A stretch of 64,000 bases of DNA from Rhodanobacter ginsengisoli (GCF_042657065.1 NZ_JBHSNF010000003.1:248001-312000), one strand, 5' to 3'. Positions 9,292 through 18,138 are shown, counted from the first letter of the stretch. The notes: generated by a model from the sequence alone, not told the origin. Numbers and translations are program-made.

Positions 9292-9951
9292 TCAGAAACG
9301 GTATTCGGCACTCACCGAGGCGGTGTCGGTGCTCAGGTCGATGCCGTGCTTGTTGGCGCGGTAGTAGTCGTACGACAGGCCCAGGCCGAAATGGTCGGTG
9401 AAGTCGTAGCCCACGCCAGCGCCGCCGTAGAGGTCGACCTGGTTCAGATCGTGGCGGTTGATGTCCTGGTCGCTGTAGCCGTGCCCTTTCCAGCCATACA
9501 CACCGGCACGACCGCTGAGGTACAGGCCCTGCCAGACGTTGATGCGGCCATTCACGCCCGCGGTCCAGCCGCGCAGGGCCTGACGCTGGGCGGTCTGATT
9601 GACGTTGTTGCTGTTGAACGCGTTCTTGAGCTTGAAATTGCCCAGGTCGTTGTAACCCACGTCGACGCCGAGGCCGAGATCAGGGCCGACCTTCCAGCGA
9701 TAGCCGGCGCTGAGCGAATAAGTGGTGGGATGAGCGTCGTACGGGCCCTTGTTGATGTGCGCCTGACCGACGCTGGCGTCGATCAGCCAGTTGCCGCTGC
9801 CGATCGCCTGACCCGGCTGGTAATTGCCGCCGGCCTGGGTGTCGCTGGCGGCGGGGCTGCTGTCGATCGGGGCAGGGCTGTCCTGTGCCAGCGCGGGCAG
9901 GGCACAAACGGCGGCCGAAACCAGTGCGAGGGCAAGTAGTGTCTTTTTCAT
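9292..9951 (-). CDS. Outer-membrane beta-barrel protein, copy 2
   Basis: 219 residues: a signal peptide with cleavage near ALA-QD, a Pro/Ser/Ala-rich stretch of about 25 residues absent from copy 1, then a barrel matching copy 1 almost strand for strand (YNDLGNFKLKNAF, RGWTAGVNG, GVYGWKGHG, YGGAGVGYDF) and the same SVSAEYRF end. The 209-bp spacer between the copies suggests separate transcripts. Function unknown; a surface or stress role would be a guess. The ATG at 9951 has an AGAAGG-like site about 8 nt upstream. Confidence 0.85.
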   Translation of the reverse strand: MKKTLLALALVSAAVCALPALAQDSPAPIDSSPAASDTQAGGNYQPGQAIGSGNWLIDASVGQAHINKGPYDAHPTTYSLSAGYRWKVGPDLGLGVDVGYNDLGNFKLKNAFNSNNVNQTAQRQALRGWTAGVNGRINVWQGLYLSGRAGVYGWKGHGYSDQDINRHDLNQVDLYGGAGVGYDFTDHFGLGLSYDYYRANKHGIDLSTDTASVSAEYRF

Positions 9952-10213
9952 GGGGATACCTTCTTGACTGCTTATGACAACGCGCTGCCCGATCCCTGGG
10001 GATGGGTCGGGCAGCGGCGCATGGAAACCACACGCCGCGCCATTGGACGGGTTCGAGCCTGAAGCGTTTCGGTATCCGTCAATGAAAAATTAAGGCTGAA
10101 TTAATCTGCCGCCGGAAAACGGGCCCCCATGGGGCGTGCGCCACGGGTCCGGCGCGACAGCGAACGTCCGGATCAGCGACAATGCGCGTTTTGCGCCTGC
10201 CGGAGACTGCCCG

Positions 10214-12223
10214 ATGACCACCCGCCGCGAACTCGCCAACGCCGTGCGCGCCCTAGCCATGGATGCCGTCGAGGCCGCCAAGTCCGGCCACCCCGGCATG
10301 CCGATGGGCATGGCCGACATTGCCGAGGTGCTGTGGAACGACTTCCTGCAGTTCAATCCGGCGAACCCGAAATGGTTCAACCGCGACCGCTTCGTGCTCT
10401 CCAACGGTCATGGCTCGATGCTGCAGTACGCGCTGCTGCACCTGACCGGGTTCGACCTGCCGATGGACCAGCTGAAGCACTTCCGCCAGCTGCATTCGAA
10501 GACTGCCGGCCACCCGGAAGCCAGCGAGACACCCGGAGTGGAGACCACCACCGGCCCGCTCGGCCAGGGCCTGGCCAACGCCGTCGGTTTCGCGCTGGCG
10601 GAGAAAGTGCTGGCGGCGCATTTCAACCGCCCCGATCACGCCGTGGTCGACCATCACACCTATGTGTTCCTGGGCGACGGCTGCCTGATGGAAGGCATCT
10701 CGCACGAAGTCGCCTCGCTGGCCGGCACCTGGAAGCTGGGCAAGCTGGTGGCGATCTATGACGACAACGGCATCTCGATCGACGGCGAGGTCCAGGGCTG
10801 GTTCACCGACGACACGCCGGCCCGTTTCGAGGCCTACGGCTGGAACGTGATCCGTGGCGTGGACGGGCATGACGCGGAGGCGATCGGCAAGGCGTTGAAG
10901 GCAGCAACAGGCCAGAGCGACAAGCCCACGCTGATCTGCGCCAAGACCATCATCGGTTTCGGCGCGCCGCACAAGCAGGGCAAGGAAGAAAGCCACGGCG
11001 CACCGCTGGGCAAGGACGAGGTGGCGGCCGCCCGTGAACAGCTGGGCTGGCACTACGGTCCGTTCGAGATTCCGGCCGACATCTATGCCGGCTGGGATCA
11101 CAAGGGCAAGGGCGCGCAGTGCGAACGCTCGTGGAGCGAAGCGTTCGAGGCCTACGCCCGGGCGTACCCGGAACTCGCCGCCGAGCTGAAGCGCCGCGTC
11201 GCCGGTGAGCTGCCCGCCGACTGGGCCGGCAAGTCGCAGGCGTACATCGCCAGGCTGCAGGCCGAAGGTCCGGAAGTGGCCTCGCGCAAGGCCTCGCAGA
11301 TGAGCCTGGACGCGTTCGGCCCGCTGTTGCCGGAGCTGATCGGCGGCTCGGCCGACCTGGCCGGTTCCAACCTCACCAAGTGGAAGGGCAGCCTGGACGC
11401 GGCCACCGGCAACAGCGCCGACGGCAAGGGCAACTATGTGTATTACGGCGTGCGCGAGTTCGGCATGACCGCGATCGCCAACGGCCTGGCCCTGCACGGC
11501 GGCTTCATTCCCTACGACGCCACCTTCCTGGTGTTCTCCGACTACGCGCGCAACGCGGTACGCATGAGCGCACTGATTCCGGCCCATGCGATCCACGTCT
11601 ACACGCACGACTCGATCGGCCTGGGCGAGGACGGCCCGACCCACCAACCGGTCGAGCACATGGCCAGCCTGCGCTACATCCCGAACAACCAGCTGTGGCG
11701 TCCGTGCGACGCGGTGGAGTCGGCGGCGTCGTGGAAGGCCGCGATCGAGCGCAAGGGTGCGCCGTCCTGCCTGGTGTTCTCGCGGCAGACGCTCAAGCAT
11801 CAGCAGCGCAGCGAGCAGCAGGTCGCCGACATCATGCGCGGTGGCTACGTGTTGTCCGATCCGCTGGATACCCGCTTCAAGGCGATCCTGATCGCCACCG
11901 GCTCCGAAGTGGAGCTGGCGATGGAAGCGGCACGCGCGCTGGCGCAGCAGGACATCGGCGTGCGGGTGGTGTCGATGCCGTGCACCGAGGTGTTCGACGC
12001 GCAGCCGCTGGAATACCGCGAGGGCGTGCTGCCGGGCTGGTGCCGTGCACGCGTGGCGGTGGAAGCGGCCACGGCCGACTTCTGGGCCAAGTACGTGGGC
12101 CTGGACGGCGAGGTGGTCGGCATGACCACGTTCGGCGCCTCCGCTCCGGCGCCGCAGCTGTTCGAGCACTTCGGCTTCAGCGTGGCGCACGTGGTCGATG
12201 CGGTGAAGCGCACCCTCAAATAA
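10214..12223 (+). CDS. tkt: Transketolase
   Basis: 669 residues, the normal length. A thiamine-diphosphate enzyme that moves two-carbon ketol units between sugar phosphates in the pentose phosphate pathway. Motifs: AAKSGHPGMPMGMADI near the N-terminus, the cofactor motif GDGCLMEGISHE running to DDNGIS, GAPHKQGKEESHG, and the second-domain motif GLGEDGPTHQPVEH. The ATG at 10214 has CGGAG at 10201-10205, 8 nt upstream; the open frame extends 26 codons further without family similarity. It supplies pentose and erythrose phosphates alongside the glycolytic neighbours. Confidence 0.97.
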   Translation: MTTRRELANAVRALAMDAVEAAKSGHPGMPMGMADIAEVLWNDFLQFNPANPKWFNRDRFVLSNGHGSMLQYALLHLTGFDLPMDQLKHFRQLHSKTAGHPEASETPGVETTTGPLGQGLANAVGFALAEKVLAAHFNRPDHAVVDHHTYVFLGDGCLMEGISHEVASLAGTWKLGKLVAIYDDNGISIDGEVQGWFTDDTPARFEAYGWNVIRGVDGHDAEAIGKALKAATGQSDKPTLICAKTIIGFGAPHKQGKEESHGAPLGKDEVAAAREQLGWHYGPFEIPADIYAGWDHKGKGAQCERSWSEAFEAYARAYPELAAELKRRVAGELPADWAGKSQAYIARLQAEGPEVASRKASQMSLDAFGPLLPELIGGSADLAGSNLTKWKGSLDAATGNSADGKGNYVYYGVREFGMTAIANGLALHGGFIPYDATFLVFSDYARNAVRMSALIPAHAIHVYTHDSIGLGEDGPTHQPVEHMASLRYIPNNQLWRPCDAVESAASWKAAIERKGAPSCLVFSRQTLKHQQRSEQQVADIMRGGYVLSDPLDTRFKAILIATGSEVELAMEAARALAQQDIGVRVVSMPCTEVFDAQPLEYREGVLPGWCRARVAVEAATADFWAKYVGLDGEVVGMTTFGASAPAPQLFEHFGFSVAHVVDAVKRTLK

Positions 12224-12241
12224 GGTTCGTCGCGATCGCCT

Positions 12242-12262
12242 CCTCTCCCCTTGGGGGAGAGG
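12242..12262. repeat. Short palindrome of the interspersed type common in Xanthomonadales
   Basis: Perfect 9-bp arms (12242-12250 and 12254-12262) around a 3-nt loop, followed by a TGAGTGAGGGG-type tail. Palindromes of this kind recur widely in xanthomonad intergenic regions. It lies between the convergent ends of tkt and gph and may act as a hairpin terminator, though no T-run follows. Only one copy was seen in the window. Confidence 0.55.
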
Positions 12263-12315
12263 ATTGAGTGAGGGGCGGGTGCTCGCGGGAATGGCTGTCT
12301 GGACGTCGGGTCGGC

Positions 12316-12954
12316 TCAGGCGAGCAGCAGCGCGGCCAGTTCGTCCGGCGTCGCCGCCATGGCATGGGCGCCGGCCAGTTCCAGTTCGGCCCGGCTGCCG
12401 AAACCCCACAGCACGCCGATGCCGCGGACGTCGTTGGCCACCGCGCCGTCGATGTCGAAGTGGCGGTCGCCGATCATCACCGCATCGGCTGGCTTGCAAC
12501 CGAAGTCCGTCAGCGCCTCGGCGATCATCGAGGCCTTCTCGCTGTGCGGGCTGTCGGGGTGGGGGCCATACAGGCGCAGGAAGGCCTCGCCAAACGGCAG
12601 ATGGGCAATGATCGGAGCGGCGTGCCGGTGTGGCTTGCTCGTCACCACGGCCAGTTGGTGGCCGGCAGCAAGCAATCGCTCGATCAGCCGCGCGATGCCG
12701 GGGTAGATCTCATGCTCGCGCCAGCCATGCGTGTTGAAGCGCTCGTGGTAGTACTCCACGGCCGCCTCGATCCGCCCGGCGTCGTGAGCCAGCAGCGGCG
12801 CGAAGCTGTGCCGCAGCGGCGGACCGATCCAGCGACGCAGTTCCTCATGCGCCGGCGCGGGAACGTCCAGCCTTGCCAGCGCATGTTTCACGCACGCGGT
12901 GATGCCCTGCTCGGAATCGATCAGGGTGCCGTCGAGGTCGAACAGGCAGAGCAT
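12316..12954 (-). CDS. gph: HAD-family phosphoglycolate phosphatase-like hydrolase
   Basis: 212 residues of the haloacid dehalogenase superfamily. Motif I is LFDLDGTLIDSEQG at the very N-terminus (nucleophile Asp5, acid Asp7); motif II is AVVTSKPH, with Lys in the motif III region (HSEKASM); motif IV is VMIGDRHFDIDGA. The helical cap between motifs I and II is of the phosphoglycolate phosphatase/PGP type. Substrate specificity cannot be fixed from sequence. Its ATG overlaps the pgk stop by one base (TAATG), so translation is likely coupled to pgk. Confidence 0.82.
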   Translation of the reverse strand: MLCLFDLDGTLIDSEQGITACVKHALARLDVPAPAHEELRRWIGPPLRHSFAPLLAHDAGRIEAAVEYYHERFNTHGWREHEIYPGIARLIERLLAAGHQLAVVTSKPHRHAAPIIAHLPFGEAFLRLYGPHPDSPHSEKASMIAEALTDFGCKPADAVMIGDRHFDIDGAVANDVRGIGVLWGFGSRAELELAGAHAMAATPDELAALLLA

Positions 12955-14135
12955 TATTTCGCCGCGCGTGCCTTCAACGCGGTGACCGCGGGCAGTTCCT
13001 TGCCCTCGAGGAATTCCAGGAAGGCGCCGCCGCCTGTGGAGATGTAGGAGACGCGGTCGGCGATCCCGTATTTTTCGACCGCGGCCAGCGTGTCGCCGCC
13101 GCCGGCGATCGAAAACGCACTCGATTCGGCGATCGCATGCGCCAGGGTTTCGGTGCCCTTGCCGAACGCGTCGAACTCGAACACGCCGACCGGGCCGTTC
13201 CACACCACGGTGCCGGCCCTGGCGATCAGCTCGGCGTAGCGCCGGGCGGTCTGCGGGCCGATGTCGAGGATCATCTCGTCGTCGTTGACCTGGTCGACCG
13301 CCTTCACCGTGGCGGTCGCCTGGGCGGAAAAGTTGGAAGCCACCACCACGTCGACCGGCATCGGCACGTCGACGCCACGGCGCCTGGCGTCGGCCAGCAC
13401 CTTTTTCGCGGCATCGACCAGCGCCGGTTCGACCAGCGAGTTGCCGATCGAATGGCCCATCGCCATGATGAAGGTATTGGCGATGCCGCCACCGACGATC
13501 AGCTGGTCGACCTTGCCGATCAGGTTGTCCAGCAAGGTCAGCTTGGTCGAGACCTTGGAGCCGGCCACGATCGCCAGCAGCGGTCGCGCCGGATGTTCCA
13601 GCGCCTTGCCCAGCGCGTCCAGTTCGGCGCACAGCAGCGGGCCGGCCGCGGCGACCGGGGCGAAGCGGATCACGCCATGGGTCGAGGCCTGCGCCCGGTG
13701 CGCAGTGCCGAACGCGTCCATCACGAAGATGTCGCACAGTGCGGCGTACTTCTTCGCCAGCGCCTCGTCGTCCTTGCCTTCGCCGACATTCATGCGGCAG
13801 TTTTCCAGCACCACGACCTCGCCGGCGGCCACCTCGACGCCGTCCAGGTAGTCCGCGACCAGCCGCACCGGCGTGCCGAGCTTGTCGCCCAGCCACCGCG
13901 CCACCGGCGCCAGCGAGGCCTCGGCGTCGAACTGGCCTTCCTTCGGACGACCCAGGTGGGACATCACCATGACCCGGGCGCCGGCATCGCGAGCGGCCAT
14001 GATCGTGGGCAGCGCCGCATCGAGTCGCTGGGTCGAGGTGATCTGCCCGTGGTCGTCGAACGGCACATTCAGATCCTCGCGGATCAGCACGCGCTGGCCG
14101 CGCAAATCGAGGTCACTCATGCGGATGACGGACAC
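12954..14135 (-). CDS. pgk: Phosphoglycerate kinase
   Basis: 393 residues. It transfers phosphate from 1,3-bisphosphoglycerate to ADP, forming 3-phosphoglycerate and ATP. Motifs: the substrate-site signature RVLIREDLNVP near the N-terminus, VMVMSHLGRP, LLAIVAGSKVSTK, GPVGVFEFDAF and the nucleotide-binding end IAGGGDTLAAV. I choose the GTG at 14135 rather than the ATG at 14120. A GGAG site lies 7 nt before the GTG, whereas the ATG has none, and relatives such as the Pseudomonas enzyme start with the same five extra residues. The stop codon overlaps the gph start. Divergent from maiA. Confidence 0.96.
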   Translation of the reverse strand: MSVIRMSDLDLRGQRVLIREDLNVPFDDHGQITSTQRLDAALPTIMAARDAGARVMVMSHLGRPKEGQFDAEASLAPVARWLGDKLGTPVRLVADYLDGVEVAAGEVVVLENCRMNVGEGKDDEALAKKYAALCDIFVMDAFGTAHRAQASTHGVIRFAPVAAAGPLLCAELDALGKALEHPARPLLAIVAGSKVSTKLTLLDNLIGKVDQLIVGGGIANTFIMAMGHSIGNSLVEPALVDAAKKVLADARRRGVDVPMPVDVVVASNFSAQATATVKAVDQVNDDEMILDIGPQTARRYAELIARAGTVVWNGPVGVFEFDAFGKGTETLAHAIAESSAFSIAGGGDTLAAVEKYGIADRVSYISTGGGAFLEFLEGKELPAVTALKARAAK

Positions 14136-14324
14136 GGCGGATCTCCGGTGATGGGCTTGAATCGTCCAGAATGGACGGCAGCCGCGTATTGTCCGGCCCG
14201 TTGCGCCCCGATGCAAACCGGAGTCGGGTCATCGGGCGGCGGGCGACGACGTTGCAGTCGCCCATGCGCCGAGGCCACACTTGTGGCTAAACTGGCGCTT
14301 ACGTGCAGGGGGAGAGGACGGCTC

Positions 14325-14996
14325 ATGGCTACCGGTCTGGTGCTTTATGGCTACTGGCGCTCCAGCGCCGCGTATCGGGTGCGCATCGCGCTCAACCTGA
14401 AAGGGGTGGAGTACGAATCGCGGCCGGTACACCTTGTCCGCGAGGGTGGCGAGCAACATGCCGCGGCGTTTCGCGAGGTCAATCCGCAGGAGATGGTCCC
14501 CTGCCTGCTCGATGGCGACCGGGTGATCACACAGTCGCTGGCGATCATGGAATACCTCGACGAGAAGTATCCGGAGCTGGAGACCTCGCTGCTGCCGATG
14601 GATGCACGTGGGCGTGCGCGGGTGCGCGCGCTGGCGATGGTGGTGGCCTGCGATACCCATCCGCTGGGCAATCTGCGTGTGCTGCAGCGGCTGGAATCGC
14701 AATTCGGTGCCGACGAGGCGCAGCGCGCGGAGTGGTCGCGGTACTGGATCGACACCAGCTTCAAGGCGCTGGAGGTGATGCTGGCCGACAATGCGGCCAC
14801 CGGCCGTTACTGCCACGGCGATTCGCCCAGCATGGCCGATATCTGTCTGGTGCCGCAGTACTACAACGCCTTGCGCTGGAAGCTGCCGCTGGATGCCTAC
14901 CCGACCGTGCGCCGGATCTGCGAGGCCTGCAACGAACTGGAGACATTCCAGCGCGCGGCGCCGGAAGCCCAGCCGGATGCGCCGGTACCTGCCTGA
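14325..14996 (+). CDS. maiA: Maleylacetoacetate isomerase (zeta-class glutathione transferase)
   Basis: 223 residues: an N-terminal thioredoxin-like glutathione-binding domain and a C-terminal helical domain. It isomerises maleylacetoacetate to fumarylacetoacetate in tyrosine breakdown. The zeta-class motif reads RSSAAYRVRIALN; many members have SSCS here, so the active-site Cys is Ala, while the Ser pair is kept. Other landmarks are NPQEMVPCLLDGD, the glutathione contact ITQSLAIMEYLDE and HPLGNLRVLQ. No other tyrosine-degradation gene is in the window, so a general glutathione-transferase role is possible. A purine-rich ribosome site lies at 14308-14315. Confidence 0.85.
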   Translation: MATGLVLYGYWRSSAAYRVRIALNLKGVEYESRPVHLVREGGEQHAAAFREVNPQEMVPCLLDGDRVITQSLAIMEYLDEKYPELETSLLPMDARGRARVRALAMVVACDTHPLGNLRVLQRLESQFGADEAQRAEWSRYWIDTSFKALEVMLADNAATGRYCHGDSPSMADICLVPQYYNALRWKLPLDAYPTVRRICEACNELETFQRAAPEAQPDAPVPA

Positions 14997-15124
14997 AGCG
15001 AATGGTTCGCGGACCTAAAGCCCCTCGCGCTGGCCGGGGCGGTTTCCCGGCGAAAGGCGATCTTGCCGGTCCGTCGCCGCGGTAACGGGCCGGCCGGCCG
15101 TTGTTGCCGATGTCCGACAGACTC

Positions 15125-16237
15125 CTAGAAGCCCATGCCGTAGGGATCGTTGCCGGCCAGTTCCTGATCGCTGTTGCCGCTGTCGGCGAGCCGGATCTTC
15201 AACGCCAGGCCGTCACGCGAATCGGACTTGTTGAGTACCTCTTCCAGCTCCACGCGGCCGTCCTTGTACAGCCGGTACAGCGACTGGTCGAAGGTCTGCA
15301 TGCCTTCCTGCAGGCTGCGATCCATCGCCTCCTTGATCTCGTGGGTCTGGCCGCGGCGAATCATGTCGCGGATCAGCGGGGTATTCAGCAACACCTCCGC
15401 GGCGGGAATGCGGCGGCCGTCCTTGCCGATCACCAGGCGCTGGCTGATCACTGCGCGCAGATTGAGCGAAAGGTTCATCAGCACGTTCTTGTGTGCCGAT
15501 TCCGGGAAGAAGTTGAGGATGCGCTCCAGCGTCTGGTCGGCGTTGTTCGAGTGCAGCGTGGCCAGGCACAGATGGCCGGTCTCGGAAAACGCGATCGCCG
15601 CTTCCATCGTGTCGGTGTCGCGGATCTCGCCGATCATGATGACGTCCGGCGCCTCGCGCATCGCGTTCTTCAGGGCCTCGTGATAGCTGTGCGTGTCCAG
15701 GCCCACTTCGCGCTGGTTGACGATCGATTTCTTGTGCCGGTGCAGGTATTCGATCGGATCCTCGATGGTGAGGATGTGGCCGGCCGAATGCGTGTTGCGC
15801 TGGTCGATCATGGCCGCCAGGGTGGTGGACTTGCCCGAGCCGGTGGCGCCGACCACCAGGATCAGCCCACGCGGTTCCATGATCAGGTCGCGGAAGATGC
15901 CTGGCAGCTGCAGCTGGTCGATGCTGGGGATTTCGCTCTTGATCGCGCGGATCACCATGCCCACTTCGCCGCGCTGCTTGAACACGTTGATGCGGAAACG
16001 GCCGGCTTCCTTGACCGCGAGCGCCATGTTCAACTCGAGATTGCGCTCGAATTGCGGCACCTGGCCTTCGTCCATCAGCGAATAGGCGATCTTCTTCACC
16101 ATGCCGCCGGGCAGGCCGGTATTGCCCAGGGGATACAACTTGCCCTCGACCTTGATGTTCACTGGAGCGCCGGTGGTCAGGAACATGTCCGACGCGCCCT
16201 TGTCTACCATAAGCTTGAGGAAGTAGCCGATATCCAC
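15125..16237 (-). CDS. pilU: Type IV pilus retraction ATPase, PilT/PilU family
   Basis: 370 residues. A hexameric AAA-type ATPase that powers pilus retraction for twitching. It has Walker A GATGSGKSTTLAAM, the Asp box LTIEDPIEYLH, Walker B VIMIGEIRDTDTM and the His box ETGHLCLATLHSNNAD. The long C-terminal tail after about residue 330 fits PilU better than PilT. I choose the GTG at 16237, which gives the family start VDIGYFLKLM and has GGGGA 6 nt upstream; an ATG 9 codons earlier is possible. No pilT lies in the window on the expected side. Divergent from the following lipoprotein gene. Confidence 0.9.
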   Translation of the reverse strand: MDIGYFLKLMVDKGASDMFLTTGAPVNIKVEGKLYPLGNTGLPGGMVKKIAYSLMDEGQVPQFERNLELNMALAVKEAGRFRINVFKQRGEVGMVIRAIKSEIPSIDQLQLPGIFRDLIMEPRGLILVVGATGSGKSTTLAAMIDQRNTHSAGHILTIEDPIEYLHRHKKSIVNQREVGLDTHSYHEALKNAMREAPDVIMIGEIRDTDTMEAAIAFSETGHLCLATLHSNNADQTLERILNFFPESAHKNVLMNLSLNLRAVISQRLVIGKDGRRIPAAEVLLNTPLIRDMIRRGQTHEIKEAMDRSLQEGMQTFDQSLYRLYKDGRVELEEVLNKSDSRDGLALKIRLADSGNSDQELAGNDPYGMGF

Positions 16238-16320
16238 GTTTGTCCCCTGTTTCCCAATGCGCATTGCAATGATGGATTATGCCTGTCCACAATACGTCGC
16301 GACACACCATGAGGAATGTG

Positions 16321-16884
16321 ATGCACATCTTTTCCCCGCTGGCCGGATCCGTTGGCCGCACCTGTATGGCAACGGCTGCCCTGGCACTGACACTGGCGCT
16401 GTCCGGCTGCGCCACGGCGCCCCCGCCGAATGATTCGATGAATCTTGCCCAGACGGAGTTGCAGGCGGCGCGCGAGGCCGGTGCGGCCGATTACGCGCCG
16501 GTCGACCTGGGCTTTGCGCAGGACAAGTTCCAGCAGGCCCAGGCGGCCATGGCCGAGCGCAAGTATGCCGATGCGGCCAATCTGGCCGGGGAATCGAGTG
16601 CCGACGCCGAACTGGCGCGGGCCAAGGCCCGGCTGGGTGCGGCGCGGGCCCAGATCCAGAGCAAAATGCAGGAAAACGATCGCCTGCGTCAGCTGGGCGA
16701 ACAGTCCGCGACCGACGCGCCGCCCCAGCCACAGGCCCTGCCCTCCAGTCCGCCAGCTACCCAGGACATGCCGGCGCCGGCATCGTCGGTCCTGTCGGCA
16801 CCGCCGGGCAATGGTTTCCAGACCGTGCCCGCGGACCACCAGCTGCCGGCCTCGGGCTCCAGCACCTCCGGAGGCCAGCCATGA
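16321..16884 (+). CDS. DUF4398-type lipoprotein
   Basis: 187 residues with a lipoprotein signal peptide: lipobox LSGC about 34 residues in, followed by ATAPPPN. A helical DUF4398-like domain follows (NLAQTELQAAREAGA, then a segment of KFQQAQAAM and YADAANLAGESS type), and the C-terminal third is Pro/Ser/Gln-rich and disordered. The residue after the lipid-bearing Cys is Ala, consistent with outer-membrane sorting. The ATG at 16321 is preferred because AGGA lies 5 nt upstream; in-frame ATGs exist 4 and 14 codons earlier. The stop overlaps the next gene (ATGA). Function unknown, probably envelope-related. Confidence 0.75.
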   Translation: MHIFSPLAGSVGRTCMATAALALTLALSGCATAPPPNDSMNLAQTELQAAREAGAADYAPVDLGFAQDKFQQAQAAMAERKYADAANLAGESSADAELARAKARLGAARAQIQSKMQENDRLRQLGEQSATDAPPQPQALPSSPPATQDMPAPASSVLSAPPGNGFQTVPADHQLPASGSSTSGGQP

Positions 16885-17540
16885 AGCGTCCCACTGCCAT
16901 CCTCGCCTTTGTCCTGCTGGGTCTGGTCGCCATGGGATCGGCGCACGCGCGGCAGGATGACATCGACATCAACCGCCTCACCAGCAGCCTCGACCAGCTC
17001 GCCAACGACCCGAGCCTGGGCGGTTATGCGCAGGCCGAGCAGGCGCGTGCGCGCGATGCGATCAACCGCCTGGCGCAGGCGAGCTCGCGCGAACGGGCGC
17101 ATGACCTGTACCTGGCGGAACGTCGTGTGGATCTGGCCAAGACCGCGGCGCAGCTGCAGGATGCCCAGGTCAAGCTGACCCAGCTCGATCGCGAGCACGA
17201 CCAGATCCTGCTGGACAACAGCCGGCGCGACGCGGAAATGGCGCGCCGTGAGCTGGAGCGCCAGCGCCTGCAATACCAGCTGGCGCAGGAGGAGGCGGCC
17301 CGGCTGCAGCAGCAGGGTCAGGAATACTCGCAGGCAGCCGAGCAGGCACGGGCCGAAGCCGAGCGCGCGAACAAGCTGGCGGCGGCGCAGAGCAAGGTGG
17401 CCAGGGCGGCCCGGCGCGAAGCCGCACTGGCCGCGCAGGCCGCCAAGGCGATGCGTTCGCAACTGGAAGACAGCAACAGTCCCGCCAAGGCCCCGGCCGA
17501 GCACAAGAAGCCCGCGAAAAAACCCGCCGGCCATCGCTGA
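16881..17540 (+). CDS. Secreted coiled-coil protein, partner of the DUF4398 lipoprotein
   Basis: 219 residues: a signal peptide cleaved after AHA near residue 24, then almost continuous charged helix from about residue 75 to 200 (heptad-like LQDAQVKLTQLDREHDQI, then Ala/Glu/Arg-rich), and a Lys/Pro-rich tail. As I recall, xanthomonad relatives of this pair often have a C-terminal OmpA peptidoglycan-binding domain; none is present here and the frame ends before a strong hairpin. It starts in a 4-nt overlap with the lipoprotein gene, so the two are surely co-translated. Periplasmic; role unknown. Confidence 0.7.
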   Translation: MKRPTAILAFVLLGLVAMGSAHARQDDIDINRLTSSLDQLANDPSLGGYAQAEQARARDAINRLAQASSRERAHDLYLAERRVDLAKTAAQLQDAQVKLTQLDREHDQILLDNSRRDAEMARRELERQRLQYQLAQEEAARLQQQGQEYSQAAEQARAEAERANKLAAAQSKVARAARREAALAAQAAKAMRSQLEDSNSPAKAPAEHKKPAKKPAGHR

Positions 17541-17895
17541 AATCGGCGTATTCGAGCCACCCGCAAGCGCCGGCCGGCCAGTGCCGGCTGGCGCTTGCGG
17601 GTGGCCGATTTGGCAAATGTAAAATACTGTTTTGACAGGTATTTCACATAGTGCCGATGCCCGCACACCTTCATGAAATCGGGCTTGCGGCGCCCTTGTC
17701 GGGAGAGTAGGGTCGAAGTCCCACGAGGCATCCCCGCCTTGTGGGTCATCGACCTGAACCATGCGCCTATCCCACGTTCAAATCTCCCCTCGCGTTCCGG
17801 TATCCCGGCGCGGGTCGTGGTTGCACGCGTGCGTTCGGTCGTCCGCGGATGTCGCGGTCGTGGCATCCGCCAGTCCACTCGCAGGAGGTCGGATC
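17541..17895 (+). other. 355-bp gene-free stretch with a large hairpin
   Basis: No supported coding sequence. It holds the 23-bp hairpin at 17556-17605 and an AT-rich patch around 17610-17650 that could carry a promoter for the DUF465 gene. A TTGACA occurs at 17632-17637, but no convincing -10 box stands at the right spacing. Confidence 0.5.
17556..17605 (+). terminator. Long hairpin after the coiled-coil gene
   Basis: Arms 17556-17578 and 17583-17605 pair over 23 bp with a single G-U wobble and a 4-nt loop, 15 bp after the stop codon. Only three Ts follow shortly after (17608-17610), so it is not a textbook intrinsic terminator. It may block 3' exonuclease decay or terminate transcription by its strength alone. 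Confidence 0.55.
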
Positions 17896-18123
17896 ATGTT
17901 TGAAAACCAGCAGCGTGATGATGTCGAGGCATTGATGAAGGCCGATGCCGAATTCCGTCGGCTCTATCAGCATCACAAGGAACTCGACAGCAAGGTGCAC
18001 GACGCCGATATCGGCGTGCTTCCCATCGACGATGTCACTCTCGCCAGCATGAAGAAGGAGAAATTGCTGGCCAAGGCGCGACTCGAGCGCATGTGGGCGG
18101 ACCGGGTGCACCTCATCCACTGA
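17896..18123 (+). CDS. DUF465 (YdcH-like) small protein
   Basis: 75 residues matching the DUF465/YdcH family: a short two-helix protein with the pattern EFRRLYQHHKELDSKVHDAD, then LASMKKEKLLAKARLERM. Family members are cytoplasmic and of unknown function. A very strong ribosome-binding site, AGGAGG at 17883-17888, lies 7 nt before the ATG, suggesting high expression. Length is normal. A bulged hairpin follows the stop. Confidence 0.85.
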   Translation: MFENQQRDDVEALMKADAEFRRLYQHHKELDSKVHDADIGVLPIDDVTLASMKKEKLLAKARLERMWADRVHLIH

Positions 18124-18138
18124 CTCTGCGGTTTCATC

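Noticed and set aside
17632..17660. Promoter for the DUF465 gene based on TTGACA at 17632-17637
   Set aside because: The position 17 bp downstream lacks any -10-like hexamer.
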